Below are positions 45,851 through 57,327 of a stretch of 64,000 nt of DNA, one piece after another. The translations under genes were made by a program, and so were the position numbers. The DNA comes from Amanita rubescens. Its lineage: Eukaryota > Basidiomycota > Agaricomycetes > Agaricales > Amanitaceae. The notes below the pieces were generated by a model. It searched no databases. It was not told the origin of the DNA and worked only from the letters and a program-made list of their open reading frames with translations. Numbering within the stretch: the stretch's first letter is position 1; every line of letters starts with the position of its first letter. The stretch covers positions 62,001 through 126,000 of the forward strand of contig WION01000141.1 in assembly GCA_015039365.1 (NCBI GenBank). Reading direction: 5' to 3'.

Positions 45851-48060
45851 TCATGATGAAGACTTTGAAAATGCGTACGCCAGGATTCTTTCATCGTCCT
45901 CTTTCCGGATCTTGAGGTCATTATGAGTCCTTCCATCTTGTAATTCCGAGTTGAGGTCCCACCGCGGATAGACAGTCTCCCCATCTTTGCCTCCCCAGTC
46001 AAAGTCGACAAGCAGGACCCACTCATCCTTCTCGACAATGATGTTCGTATCTCTCAGGTCTCCGTGCACCAGATTTTTCCCATGAAACTGGGTCATGACT
46101 TCCTGTAACTCCTGTCGCCAGCGTGGGCGCTTGACATGGCCCTTTGGAATGAGCAGTAGCGGCACACCCGTCAATATGTATTCCATGGCGACACCACACC
46201 AGCCACCTGGGAGACGCTCAAATGCGAGAAGCTGCGGAGCATGACCGAGCTTTGCGCACAGGGCATGCAGCTCAGCACAATATCGGCGGGTGAACTTGAT
46301 TACAATAAGTGTGTTGCTAGTAGTTGAAGCTAAGAAGAGAAGTCTAGACGGATCCGCATGAATCGGGTCGTTCTGGATTTGAAAGTCAAGGTAGCAGTGT
46401 TCTAGATCATCTGTGTCCGTTGTCTCCAGCGTCGGATATTTGCGAAGCCTGGAGACCGCAGGAAGTTGCCAATTCATTGAAGGAATCTGAGGTGGTGGAT
46501 TTGCGAGAGCTCGGCGAACGTCCGCGAAGATATGCATGTCGAGAACTGAGGCAGCGATAAATGCACGGTAGAGGCTGGAGCGATCAGTCAAGTTCGACGC
46601 CGAACGGAGACACGACAGGGTGGGGGTGAGGCTGACGAGCCGATATTGGTGGCCAAGAAGAATGATTGCATAGAAAGTCACCTGGTGTCCTGGAAGACAT
46701 GGTTCTCAGCCATAATATTAGGTGACCAATGGAGTTCTGTACTCACCAATGACAGTTAGCCCGAGACAAGGCACCCTCCATCGAGAAAATAATTTGGATC
46801 GGTACCTCGACGCAATGTTGAGCTGGGCGACGTAGGCAACTGCTTCAATCTCGGGGATTGAAGTGATTCCGGTGATTTTATTCCTGAATTGGACGATCGT
46901 TCCAGCGGACTGGTGAGCCGCAAGGTTATGTCCATCTGACCTATAGCTGCAGAACGAGTCCGCGCGAAGCGCTAGGAATGTCGGCGCGTTCTCTTTGCGG
47001 CATGAGAAGATCGCGTTCAGCAGGGGAAGCCCTTGGTCACGTCGACCGTCTTTGCTTTCGAAGAACTCACCCATCTTGTTAGCAAAGTCATCAACGGCGG
47101 CTTCAAGCGCAGGGAAATCGATGTCCGACAGATAAGGAACATCATCGCAGCCATTGTATATATCAACGAAGTGACCAAAGCCGGAATAGAGCAGCGGGGC
47201 GGGTGGTACATCTACATCCGGCAATGGACGGTCGTCAAGAATCCTTTGGGAGGCATTTCCCTGCATTTTCTGATAATAGCTAGGTTTTGAAGTATCCGAA
47301 GGTGCCAGGGCGATCAGTTTTGCCCTCTTCGCTTGCTCGAAATCATCCAGTTCGGGCATGGCGTCTGCCTTTCGCTTCAAGCTGCCTGATTCTGATTGGT
47401 TGTTCGGGTCGTTAGGCACAAGAGATGGAATCAATATGCACGAGTTCATCGAGGCGACGGAAGGTATTGAGGAGAACGAGGTAATGTTGACGAACAAGAA
47501 CACCGCGGAGTCGAAGTCATTACGCACGGAGTAAAGGGGGAATGGTGTCATCGCCCATGGGAAAAACAACGCGGTCGTGAGGGCAATTGGAACGGTATGT
47601 GGTTTTGAGCAGTGTTCAGCCATGGAAAATCACCGTCACTCACCAGTATCCGGTTTCCGTACAACAATATGTAAACAATCGAGGGGAGGTTGGTCTGGGA
47701 AGACGGTTAAGACGCTGTCCGTAGGGTCTAATTCTTCCCTGGATTCCCTAGCAGACGCAACACAGCTGGGCAGACTCTGTTTCGGTTTCGCATTGATAGA
47801 ATTCCCCTCTTTTGGCTGCAAAGATGACAAGTAAGCCATATTATCCGAGATCGCAAATCTTCGATAGCACGCACCTTCCAGAGTTCTAGGATTTGGGCAT
47901 CAATGCCGGCTAATGAACGTTCCTCTTGGATTTTCTCCTTCAGGTAGCCTACCGTGAACCTAGGATTGCGCCACGATGACCTTTTAACACCAATTGGAAA
48001 CGACTCTGTTTCGCCTTCGATAATACAAGAAAGCAGAAGATCGTCATCATCGAGATCCAT
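45851..48060 (-). CDS. Crinkler (CRN)-type protein: ubiquitin-like header, middle domain, kinase-like C-terminus
   Basis: Exon 1 starts MDLDDDDLLLSCIIEGETES at 48060 and has the CRN header pattern (FPIGVKRSS, VGYLKEKIQEER, DAQILELWK). A GTGCGT intron joins it to PKEGNSINAKPK, then ELDPTDSVLTVFPDQPP and CLHIVVRKP, the standard end of the ubiquitin-like header. A third exon has a linker with a basic KRKADAMPELDDFEQAKRAK stretch, possibly a nuclear signal. Its middle domain carries NAPTFLALRADSF and PEIEAVAYVAQLN, a pattern of the nuclease-like domains reported in CRNs (inference). The last intron joins LTVIG to HQVTFYAIILLGHQYR. The C-terminal kinase-like domain has LVHGDLRDTNIIV (HGD) and LLVDFDWGGKDG. 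CRN proteins occur in plant pathogens, mycorrhizal and other fungi as intracellular or host-directed effectors. Confidence 0.78.
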
Positions 48061-48316
48061 AGTGTGCAGGGAAAGCCTTGGTATTGGCCCGAGGTCCGGA
48101 GGCTGTGTTGGGTGTTTGCTGATGCTTTATCGCGCGACATCAGAGACCTGTTAGGCTGTTGTTGAGAAATGAGAGCGCGAAAGACTTAGGTGAAGGCCGT
48201 AGCGGACCCTATTACTTCAGCATTATCCCTCTTGCTGTCTGCCTGTGGATCTCAAACACCATTCCTCCCCCTCCAGCGCCCTCGGGCCTCGTGGACCATC
48301 CCCGAGATCCTTGCCC

Positions 48317-48515
48317 GCGGTTTTGTTATACCAGGACCCTCATGGTCCTCTAGAACCCCATTCGCCCGCGGTTTTCTTACTCCAGCACCCCGATGGTTCT
48401 TGAGAACCATTCCCCATGCGGTTTTCTCACACCGGCCCCACAATGGTTCTTCAAAACCATTCCTCGCGCCCTTGCACATGGTTTTCTTACATCGGCACCC
48501 AGTGGTTCTAGGTAG
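48317..48515. repeat. Four degenerate tandem units of about 50-60 bp
   Basis: The core gcggttttcttacaccggca followed by a tggttcttnanaaccat inverted element is repeated at about 48317, 48368, 48416 and 48476. Each unit contains a short palindrome (gaaccattgc-like arms, e.g. tggttcttgagaacca), so each may form a hairpin. No gene is assigned. It lies between the divergent CRN and DUF6534 genes. Confidence 0.75.
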
Positions 48516-48750
48516 GAGTCTGGATTCTGAGCTACTCTGCCGCCGCCGACTCCGACTCGGAACCATTGAGTTGGCTTTCGGATTGCGTAAGTGATGCAGT
48601 GCCCGTCACAACGCAATGATCTCATCTCAATATTTAAATGGCCAGCGCAGGGACCCTCCGTTTGAGGCTGCGCCTTCTTGCATATAAATAACCCACGAGG
48701 ATAACGGTCACCAGAGTTCGACAGACTTCTTTCTCCATCCGCTCCCTTCA

Positions 48751-50348
48751 ATGGCAGCGCCACCAGGTTTTCCAATTCCGCCAGAGATCGCAAGCATGTA
48801 AGTTAGCCAATGTTACCAACTCGCGTTCAGCTCAATTTCACCTTGCAGAGTGGCCCCTACTGTAAGTCTGCGTGACTATTTTGACGACGGCATACATAAC
48901 CTCAACTTTCCCTAGTTGATTGGCTCGCTGGTGAATTACTGTTTGTACGGTGTTCTGGGTATCCAAGTTTGTCCGTCAATCCTATACCTCGCCTTTCACG
49001 CGCCCTCACAGTAAATCACAGACATCTATCACTATTCATTCCCTGATGATAAGCTACTACTCAAGTGTCTTGGCGAGTAGCGATTAATAATATTCGTCTG
49101 ACTGTTCTAACGACTTGTTATAGTCTATTCCGTCTTAATTTTAGAGACGATCCAAGTCTGTTTCAATGGCGCGGACGTATTCCATTGGTACGCAGCTGGG
49201 TACGGCAATTTGGAAATGCTCAATAAAGTCAACTTTTCTCCATTCGACACACCTATGCTCGGAGCGATCGTTCCATTCATTGTCCAGTTATTTTTCTCCT
49301 ACCGTATATGGACTTTGCAAAAGTCTTACTTACCGATATCGGTCATCATTGGCGTTGTGCGCGATATTGATGCTCTGCGCTGCGCTGCCTCCTAAAACTT
49401 CTATAGATTTCTTTCCTGCAACTTATCGGTGGTGTTTGGGGAGGTGCAATTGTACGTGATCAGAACCTCTATCTTCGTTATCCGAACTAGTAATCCATGT
49501 CATAGGGCTTTCAAGCTAAATTCCTCTCCCTCGCGGGCGCCACGCCAAGAATCATCTACATCACGGTAAGTGGCTATATTGATGGCGATGCCGTTGATTG
49601 ACATCCGAGTAGATGTGGCTCATAGGTGGAGCCATTGCGGACATTCTTGTTGCCATTACGATGACATATCTGGTAGGATCCATCGTCTTCGTGTAAATTC
49701 TTTTGAGATTGAAGTCTTGTTAGCTTCGCAAAGCTCGAGAAAATGCACATGCGACGTCACATACCATTGTTACTCGCATTGTCCGTCTCACTATCCAGTC
49801 CAATTCCTTGACGGCTAGCATGGCATTGCTTTCTTTGATCCTGTACTTCGCCTTTCCTGTAAGTTTATTAATAAAGTCATACGCGGACTCTTACTTTCCA
49901 CACTAATAGAATCAAGCCTACTTCACCCCTCCGTAAGTGGATGGCCCAAATTCCCTGGATAAAACTGACTAGATCTGTCTTCCAGAACATTGATTTTGGG
50001 AAAGTTGTGAGTGTACCTGGCCCCGGCGGTCGAGGATCGACTCAAAGATGATGTTCAGGTATAGTAATACATTGCTGGCGACGTTCAATCACAGAATTTC
50101 CTTACGTGGAGAAGGGGATTCAAAGCGTTCATTGCCATGGTCCAACAATCCACTTACAACGGGAGGTGTTACTTCTCATGTTGCGGAGCCACACAAACCT
50201 CGTCCACACGTTCAGGCGGACATTGAGACTGGCGGCAAGGTGTTTGGGAGAAATGATGTCCAGGTACGGTTATAAATTTATGATAATCTAAATATGCTAA
50301 ACGAGTCTTTTACAGCAGCTGACCCCATCGAGGGGAGTTCACTACTGA
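48751..50348 (+). CDS. DUF6534-domain multi-pass membrane protein
   Basis: Starts MAAPPGFPIPPEIASIVAPT at 48751; the first two exons are tiny and joined by GTAAGT introns. Recognisable parts are LIGSLVNYCLYGVLGIQV, YSVLILETIQVCFNGADVFHW, MLGAIVPFIVQLFFSYRIW, IGGVWGGAIGFQAKFLSLAG, MWLIGGAIADILVAITMTYL and FTPPTLILGKLYSNTLLATF. This is the agaricomycete seven-helix DUF6534 plan, including the SN[TS]LLATFN start of the tail. The tail has a His/Arg-rich stretch. A last intron (GTACGG to ACAG at 50315) is likely and gives a stop at 50348; read-through would stop at 50275. Function unknown, possibly a receptor. Most exons are short, about 10 in total. Confidence 0.8.
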
Positions 50349-50745
50349 TTAAGATTATTGGTGAAAAATGGACCGTTTTGTTGTCTCTCGCCTTTTTGAA
50401 TAACATTCTATCTATATATTTTACGACATGGCAGTACATCACGCCATACGATAGGTATTCCTCTGACTGTTGTATACCATGGGATAGTTTTATCGAGATG
50501 ATTTTAACGTGCATTTGAGGTATCAAGGTGGCGAGGTGATATGAAGAGGTAAGCCATCCCTGATGTCACTAACTTACACCGGAGACACCGACTAGTTCTT
50601 CGGTCACAATGCCTCTTGAGTAGCCACAGTGTGCTCTGCCTCCGTAGTCGACAATGCAATGGAGGCTCCCTTGCCTGGGTACAGCACACAGTTTCAATTT
50701 GAAGTTGTACAATTTCTACTGGACTAGTAGGCTTTCCCCATACAT

Positions 50746-51135
50746 GTGTATATGATATGCTGTCATATTGAAAATATTAAGTTGGCATACTCAAGATTTC
50801 AGTTTTCTCCACATGCCTGCAAGTCCTTTAATAAACTTATTGTTAAGTTGCATTACAATCAAATTGTTGTTCACAAGAACTGGGAGGCTACATTAAAAAA
50901 CAAGTTAGATGTAACATGGGAGGTAGGGTGCAATGATAGAATACCATGTGCACCACATCCTGACTGTGCTCCTGCACCTGATGTGGAACCTCTTCGAAAT
51001 GGTTGTGGGTTCTGGAGATCTATACAAAATTCAGATCTAGTAAATATGACAATTAAGTCAATGTGCAGGTTACATACTATAACCTCTTGTTCTTCAGCAT
51101 GTTGGATTCCTAGCTTGTCAATGGACTTTGACTAA
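50746..51135 (+). CDS. Unassigned open frame inside the CpG-poor segment
   Basis: A 129-codon frame has many cysteines (ICCHIENIK, CNDRIPCAPHPDCAPAPDV, NGCGFWRS, TITSCSSACW). No family is recognised. Its only support is its length in an AT-rich segment and its Cys-rich middle. It could be a chance frame or part of a mobile element that carried the NLR gene. Convergent with the NLR, ending about 40 bp from its stop. Confidence 0.25.
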   Translation: MYMICCHIENIKLAYSRFQFSPHACKSFNKLIVKLHYNQIVVHKNWEATLKNKLDVTWEVGCNDRIPCAPHPDCAPAPDVEPLRNGCGFWRSIQNSDLVNMTIKSMCRLHTITSCSSACWIPSLSMDFD

Positions 51136-51175
51136 GCAAAAGAAGTGATTAGGTGTAAAGCCAAGGTCAGCTTGC

Positions 51176-53805
51176 TTAATTTACCATGCTTTCAGGTTGG
51201 TTATGATCTTGCTGAACAGGTTGAAAAACTTGATTGGAAGGGGGTTGGTTAGTGACACTAGTGAGAGTTGCATCCAGATGACCTGAATCACTGGGTGTCA
51301 TGGTTTTCAAAGCATTTATTGCATTTAACCCCAGTTTCTCTGCCTCATCCTGCCTTCCCTGATTCCAGTATGTTAATGCCAAATGATCCATGATGGCGAG
51401 AGTGACTGGGTGGTCTGATCCAAGCTTTCTTTTTGTTGTATTCATCACATCCATCTGAAGCTTCTCTGCCTCATCCCACCTTCCCTGATCTATGTATGTT
51501 GATGCCAAATTGGCCATGCTGGTGAGAGTGTTTGGATGGTCTGATCCAAGCTTTCTTTTTGTTGCATTCACCACATCCATCTGAAGCTTCTCTGCCTCAT
51601 CCCACCTTCCCTGATCCCTGTATGTTAATGCCAAATTGTTCATGCTGGCAAGAGTTCCTGGGTGGTCTGATCCAAGCTTTGTTTTTCTTGCATTCATCAC
51701 ATCCATCTGAAGCTTCTCTGCCTCATCCCACCTTCCCTGAGTCTGGTATGTTAATGCCAAATTACCCATGATGATGAGAGTGTCTGGGTGGTCTGATCCA
51801 AGCTTTCTTTTTGTTGCATTCATCACATCCATCTGAAGCTTCTCTGCCTCATCCCACCTTCCCTGATGCATGTATGTTGATGCCACATTGGCCATGATGG
51901 TGAGAGTGTCTGGGTGGTCTGATCCAAGCTTTGTTTTGAATGCATTCATCACATCCATCTGGAGCTTCTCTGCCTCATTCCACCTTCCCTGATTCATGTA
52001 TATGAATGCCAAATTACCCATGATGGTGAGAGTGTCTGAGTGGTCTGATCCAAGCTTTGTTTTGAATCCATTCATCAGATCCATCTGAAGTTTCTCTGCC
52101 TCATCCCACCTTCCCTGATCACTGTATGTCAATGCCAAACTGTTCATGCTGAAGAGGGTGTCTGGGTGGTCTGATCCAAGCTTTGTTGTTCTTTCATGAA
52201 CTATAACATGTAACAATTTTTCTTTCTCATCCCAGCTCCCAATGTGATCAAATACAAGTGCAAATTGCTCATATTCATCATCATAGTACTGGCTGTTCAA
52301 CTTTAATTCCAATCCAAGCAAGCAATTTGACCTAATGTGTGGTGCAAGTAATCTGCAGAATTCATAGTTGTCAATGTTCCAGTCAAAGAGGATTGAACAG
52401 GATAACAGTGCTCTTGCCCTGATATAGTGATTCTCAACCTCTATTTTTGGTACACAACCCCTACTCCAGTTGTTAACCAGAAGGTGCATTGAGTATAACT
52501 GGTTAACAGTTTTGACCAAAGAAAATGAGAGTAAAACTTGTATTCCATCCAGAAACTGCATCCTATCCCATTCCCCATCTTCACTTAGGAACAGGGTTTG
52601 ATGGTTCAGTAGGTTTACTGATAACAAAAAATCAGATTTCTTTCCCTTAACATTTCTCTGTATGTAATTCTTTGCAGCATTCTTGAATAATTCTTCAGGT
52701 ATATTCTCATGATTTAAGAAGGCAAAGATTCTTAATAGCCTGATTGCACTATCTGCTGCCTCAGCTTCTTCCCCAACTGTGCTTGCAGCCATATTCTTAA
52801 TCTGTTGCATTGAGATGTCCCATGTTCCATAGGTAGACATTCCATAACCAGATGCTCCCTTGAATCCCTTCTTGGACAATAGCTCATGCTTATGTTTTTT
52901 GAAAAGTTCAAAATAGTCATCAATACTACATCCACAGCTTTGGATGTATCCTCCTGCCTGGTCAAGGGCAAGTGGTATTCCACCCAATTCCAAGGCAACC
53001 TTTTGTGCCATATTTTTTATATTGTCAGATGTCCTATCAAGCATAGCTGACTTCAAAAGAAGAGGAACAGCCTCATCATCTGCCATGTCTAGAACATTCA
53101 TTGAGTCCAGTGTCAGCCTCTTCAGTCCCACATTCCTGCTTGTAATCATGATGTTTCCTCCATTCCCTGGTGGGAGGAACTTTTCAATCACTGAATAATG
53201 TCCATCTGCACCATCATATATCATAAGCCATTTGGATCTGTGAGAAATCCATTTGAGAGCAGCTCCTGCTGATTGCTTTGCTTCTGGTGGGGCATTGTTG
53301 GCATGAGCTATCTGGATTAGTCCAACTTCAATAGTAGCCTCTGAAGAAGCATCAATCCAGAGTATGTCAGAAAACCTAAGAGAAGTTCAAGTTCCTCTAA
53401 TTTATGTTATGTCATTGTTATACTCACAAATCAGGATTTTGTTCAATGAATTTCAAGCAAATCTGAGTTTTTCCAATGCCTCCTAAACCATGCAGAAGGA
53501 ATGATTTCCTCTGGCCTGCCTCATGGGCACCAAAATGGTCTTTTAACCTTTGCAAGTACTTGCCTCTACCTGTGAAGAAGGTACTGGAATGTTTCAGTGG
53601 TGCAAGTGGGGGCACTAGAGTGGTCTCGGGAGGGACTAGATGAACATTATTGATAGTAGTCATCTAAGAGTCAGAGTTATTGGGATGCTATAAATTGACA
53701 ATACTTGAATACAATAACCTCCATAGTAAATTGGGCACCTGTAATAGAGAAGTGGTGAGCTGCAGGAAAAAAATAGTTCATGGCCTGTTGAGGGTCTGCT
53801 GGCAT
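51176..53805 (-). CDS. NB-ARC/TPR receptor (fungal NLR)
   Basis: An STAND-type NLR, a class implicated in fungal non-self recognition and programmed cell death. The short head starts MPADPQQAMNYFFPAAHHFS at 53805 and is followed by an intron to TTINNVHLVPPETTLVPPLA. The NB-ARC domain has TFFTGRGKYLQRLKDHF, Walker A LHGLGGIGKTQ, then SDILWIDASSE, a Walker-B-like KWLMIYDGAD and NIMITSRN, and GGIPLALDQAGGY (GLPLAL-type motif). The helical part has RLLRIFAFLNHENIPEELF. The C-terminus has seven kinesin-light-chain-type TPR repeats of 42 residues (TYQTQGRWDEAEKL, HPDTLTIM). No stop or frameshift is seen over about 860 residues. The N-terminal FSITGAQFT piece resembles short motifs found before NB-ARC domains in other agaricomycete NLRs; an amyloid-type trigger there is inference. 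Confidence 0.88.
51300..52185 (-). repeat. Seven 126-bp tandem repeats encoding TPR units
   Basis: The plus-strand string ctctgcctcatcccaccttc recurs every 126 bp, with single-base variants. It corresponds to GRWDEAEKLQMD. DNA-level conservation shows recent amplification or gene conversion within the array. Confidence 0.9.
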
Positions 53806-54441
53806 GCTGGATATAGAACTAGAGTAGTGGTCTGGAGGAAAGGTGGAGTCGTGTGACACTCAGGCTGTGCCGCATCACAGGGAATGCCGTGGAAAATGAC
53901 ATCGGCAAAGTCCGCCGGCGTGTTGCGAGCTCACTGTCGTCAAAGGAGAGCCATCGACTCGGTGTTGGTCAGACTATAGAGAATTAGAGCATGTGTTAGC
54001 ACCATCACACTAGTCTGGCTCCTGTGGTGTCTTCCTGTTCATCCAGACCTTAGTAAAACCTCACGCCGTTGGCAGCTGATCCTAACTTTGCTGCACCATT
54101 TGCCTCGCATCCTCACCACATAGTACCTTTCCAGGGTCCTTGCAAGCCACCAGCTGCAAGGATAGACCGGAAAATGAGAACGAGGGTCGAGGATGGAGGG
54201 GGCTCTAGTACGTCACTGAACTTAAAGCCGGTTCTGCTACTTCCAGTGCGGACTGACGAATAAGCTAAGGCTGCCCAACATTTTCATTCTTTCCGACTGC
54301 ATTCGTTCCCCGTCCTTTCAAATTGCTTCATTCTCTCGTTCGCAGTTTTTGCATTTGATTTGATTCAAATGTTTGCTCGCTTCTGAATGAGGATGGTAAC
54401 TTTGTCAGCAAGTCACAGTCACCGTCGCAACTTTGAACGTC

Positions 54442-56588
54442 ATGGCCGTTGCAGTTATCCAGCGTCCCCTGCGCGGCTCTCGCGTCTCAACCTTTTACCC
54501 GGTCAAGACCCTTCCGCTTCTCTCTTCTCTAGACAGCGCATTTCAACTGCAAGAATACATTTCTCTCCTCATCAGATACAATGTTCACGACGTAGAGCGT
54601 ATAGTGGCCTTACCTGGAAAACCCGGCGGAAAAGACAAGGAAAAGGAAAATGAGGAGAGCGCTGAAGAAAAGGACTTGGAGAAAGCTAAAGGCGATGTCA
54701 CCGTTGACGAAGCTTGTTGGATATACGAACAGCTGAGGTTAGTATGTACCCTCGGATCAAGGCGCGCTGGATTTCTAATAAGCCGTTAGGCGCCTTGCAC
54801 AAGACCTCACACATCCGCTTATAACCATGCTGCAGCAAGAATGTAGCCGCACGTCATGTCCTGAGATGAAAGCCGGGGAATGGTTGTACCTATGCGTAGC
54901 CCATGGAACTGACGGCGCTATGGAGGTAGGCTAAGCCGTTCCTCCCCGTACGTTCCGTGCTCATCGCGCTTACAGCAATGTTGTGCGATAGATTACATCC
55001 TGCACACGTTGGACAGCGCGACGGCTCTCCTCAACTCCCCACGAGCATTTCCTTCACGGTACGCACGTATCCTACCTCTACTTGTACTTGTACTTATTAT
55101 ACCATCAGCCTTCAAATCCCGCCTGCATCCCATCGTCACTTTTCCTCTCTCGCCCGCCGCCTTGGGCGCATATTTGCCCACGCGTACTTTCACCATCGCG
55201 ACATTTTTGCTCAGGCCGAGGCGGAATCCTCCCTATATGCGCGTTTTTTAGCCCTCACAACACGTTATGACCTTGTTCCTCCTGATTTCATGGTCATTCC
55301 TCCAACCAAAGTCATAACCGACAGTGAGGGTGATGAAAATGATATACCCAGGCATCCCATCGACAAGCCGCCTGTTATCGTTCCCGACCCCTCAGAAGTA
55401 CAACCACCACGCTTACTTGCAGCCTCTCTTGACCCTCAAGCGGAAAGAGACAAAGAAAAAGTACTCAATGTTCAGCATTCGTCATGTAGGTCCTTCACTA
55501 CTGTTCTTGGTATCATTTTGGCTAACGATGGTCGCTTAGCCATTTTGCCCACTTCAACCTATAACCCCACATCCGTTCGAATGATTAGCCGCGTCCCTAC
55601 CAACACCATCACAACTAAAACGAGAAACCCTCCCGGTCTCTTCGTCAGTAATGGTGGTTTGATACCCCTATCGGCCGGCGCAACAGCCGCACCCACCACC
55701 GCAGTATCGTTATTCGCTTCTTCCGAGGCACATCTTTCTAGTGCTGCTTTGTCCACTTCTTCCAATAGCACCCCTGCCGAGACAGGTGTTCCGAGTGTCG
55801 GTGCAGTACCTGGCCTCGCCCCCGGGCAGGAAAGCCCCCGAAAAGCAGGGAGGCCTCGGACAGATACGATGGTCTATTCAGAAGGCTACGGGAACGGGAG
55901 AGGAAACAGCCCTATTCCTATTGTCAGGTTAGGCGCTCGGCTCAACGAGCCCGGCGAGAATAAGGATCATGCAGATGCGGAAGATAAAGCAATTGTCGAT
56001 CCGGTGCATAGTCCACCTCAAGAATCGGAACCATATGTGGTGGAAGAGAAACGGGAAGTGGTGGAGCCGGAGGCGGATTTTGTGCCGATAGATGACGAGA
56101 TGGCGGTTGTTGGCGTTGTAGATGAACAAGAAGGGAATGTCAAGGTGGAGGAAAGTGTTCCGCAAGTTGGAAATGAAGAGGAATTGCATGAAACTGCAAC
56201 TGTGCCATCAGGTCCAGATGCAGAATCAGAGCCTGCCAAGGTCGAGGCTGAAGAAAGCGGCTCTCAGTCATCGTCCTTGGGGCAAGAAAAGGTGGAGCAG
56301 AGCTTGGGGGAACCTGAGGCGTCGCAGCCTCAGTCTCAGGCCGAAACGATACTTGTTGAATCAACGACGTCGGGAGAGAATGCTGAGCCGGAGGAAAACG
56401 CTCAGCAAGTGAATGGAGCGGCCGAAGAACCGGAACATGGGCAAGATGCGGAGAAGGAGCTAGCCGTTGAGAGTTCAAGTATGGAGGCTAAGGAAACGCA
56501 AAATGGCGAAAACCCCAATCCTGAGGCTGACGACAAAGAGGAAGCATCAGAAAAGAGCGACGAGCCTGATTCGGCGTCTCCGTCTTAG
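54442..56588 (+). CDS. MOB4/phocein-like protein with long acidic tail
   Basis: Starts MAVAVIQRPLRGSRVSTFYP at 54442. Introns of 45-55 bp join YEQLR to RLAQDLTHPLITML, AME to QCCAIDYILHTLDSATALL, and FPSR to LQIPPASHRHFSSLARRLGR. The MOB zinc-binding set is visible: ECSRTSC (two Cys) with HAYFHHRD (two His). DLVPPDFMVIP ends the domain, which spans roughly residues 1-250 and agrees with MOB4/phocein (a STRIPAK subunit) rather than MOB1. A further intron from about 55487 to 55540 is likely and keeps the frame. The remaining 350 residues are Ser/Pro- then Glu-rich (EEESVPQVGNEEELHE-like) and disordered. This tail is much longer than animal MOB4. STRIPAK in fungi controls cell fusion and fruiting. 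Confidence 0.85.
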
Positions 56589-56740
56589 GATTCGGTGTTC
56601 CTTACAGACTTTTTTTACTTTCGTTGAATGGTGTTATTAGTAATTATTTTCTATTGAAAGCATCGCGTTGGGAGGGGATCGCAGGTCCTTTTGGATGCTA
56701 CCTTGTGTTATGCCCAAATTGAGTCTGATTGCGTCATGCG

Positions 56741-57014
56741 TCATGATACAATGTGACGCTGCTCGAGCTCGCCGTCATCTTCCTCTAAGGCAATGACTTG
56801 AATTTTCTTCACTCCTTCTATTGTACTTGACTCGCTTGATAGAAGGAATCTCTTCCTGGCAAACATCGTAGTCGGAGAAGGGGAGATCCTGTTACACCGC
56901 CAACAAGTCAGCCAACTGCCCAATTGACTAGCGACAAGACATACCTAATTCCGCTATCGACCTCGAGCGATTTTTTCCTCTTCTCTTCTCCCGTTCATTA
57001 GGAAAGGTGTGATG
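56741..57014 (-). CDS. Possible small protein, two exons
   Basis: A GTATGT intron (near 56947-56890) joins a basic N-terminal exon (near NERERKRRGKN) to SPTTMFARKRFLLSSESS and IEGVKKIQVIALEEDDGE, stop at 56741. The two exons do not clearly join in one frame and no family is recognised. Adjacent genes are MOB4 (plus) and the beta-trefoil gene (minus). Confidence 0.3.
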
Positions 57015-57327
57015 AGGACGGCGTGGACTAGCGAGTCAACTACTACATGTAGTTGCATCATTGTGATGACGCTCGTCTCCAGATTCCAGAGTCAGAAAAC
57101 GAAGCGTTAAAAAATAATAGTGGTAGTACGTCTGATGAGAACAGATGCGCCAACTTGAAATCAACACAAATTCATTTGTACAACATCCGAGGCTACATGT
57201 TAATACTGTTACTTGTCGAATCACAATTCATCCACCACTAGATTTCTACTCATCCAAATACACGCGTTCAAACTGCCATTCCAACTGATTCTCGAACCCG
57301 AGTTCAAGCTACGAAAGAATTAATCCC

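Larger units (their letters stand above)
50690..53860. other. CpG-depleted segment containing the NLR gene
   Basis: By eye I find only two CG dinucleotides between 51181 and 53820 (one in gatggcgaga, one in gtctcggg) and about one more back to 50700. The flanks at 50500-50660 and after 53850 have several per 60 bases. TpG and CpA are abundant inside. The edges are sharp. This suggests strong methylated-CpG decay, or DNA of a different origin. Confidence 0.85.

Noticed and set aside
51532..51771. Plus-strand repeat frame (HSPHPSEASLPHPTFP units)
   Set aside because: It is the antisense shadow of the TPR repeats in the NLR gene.
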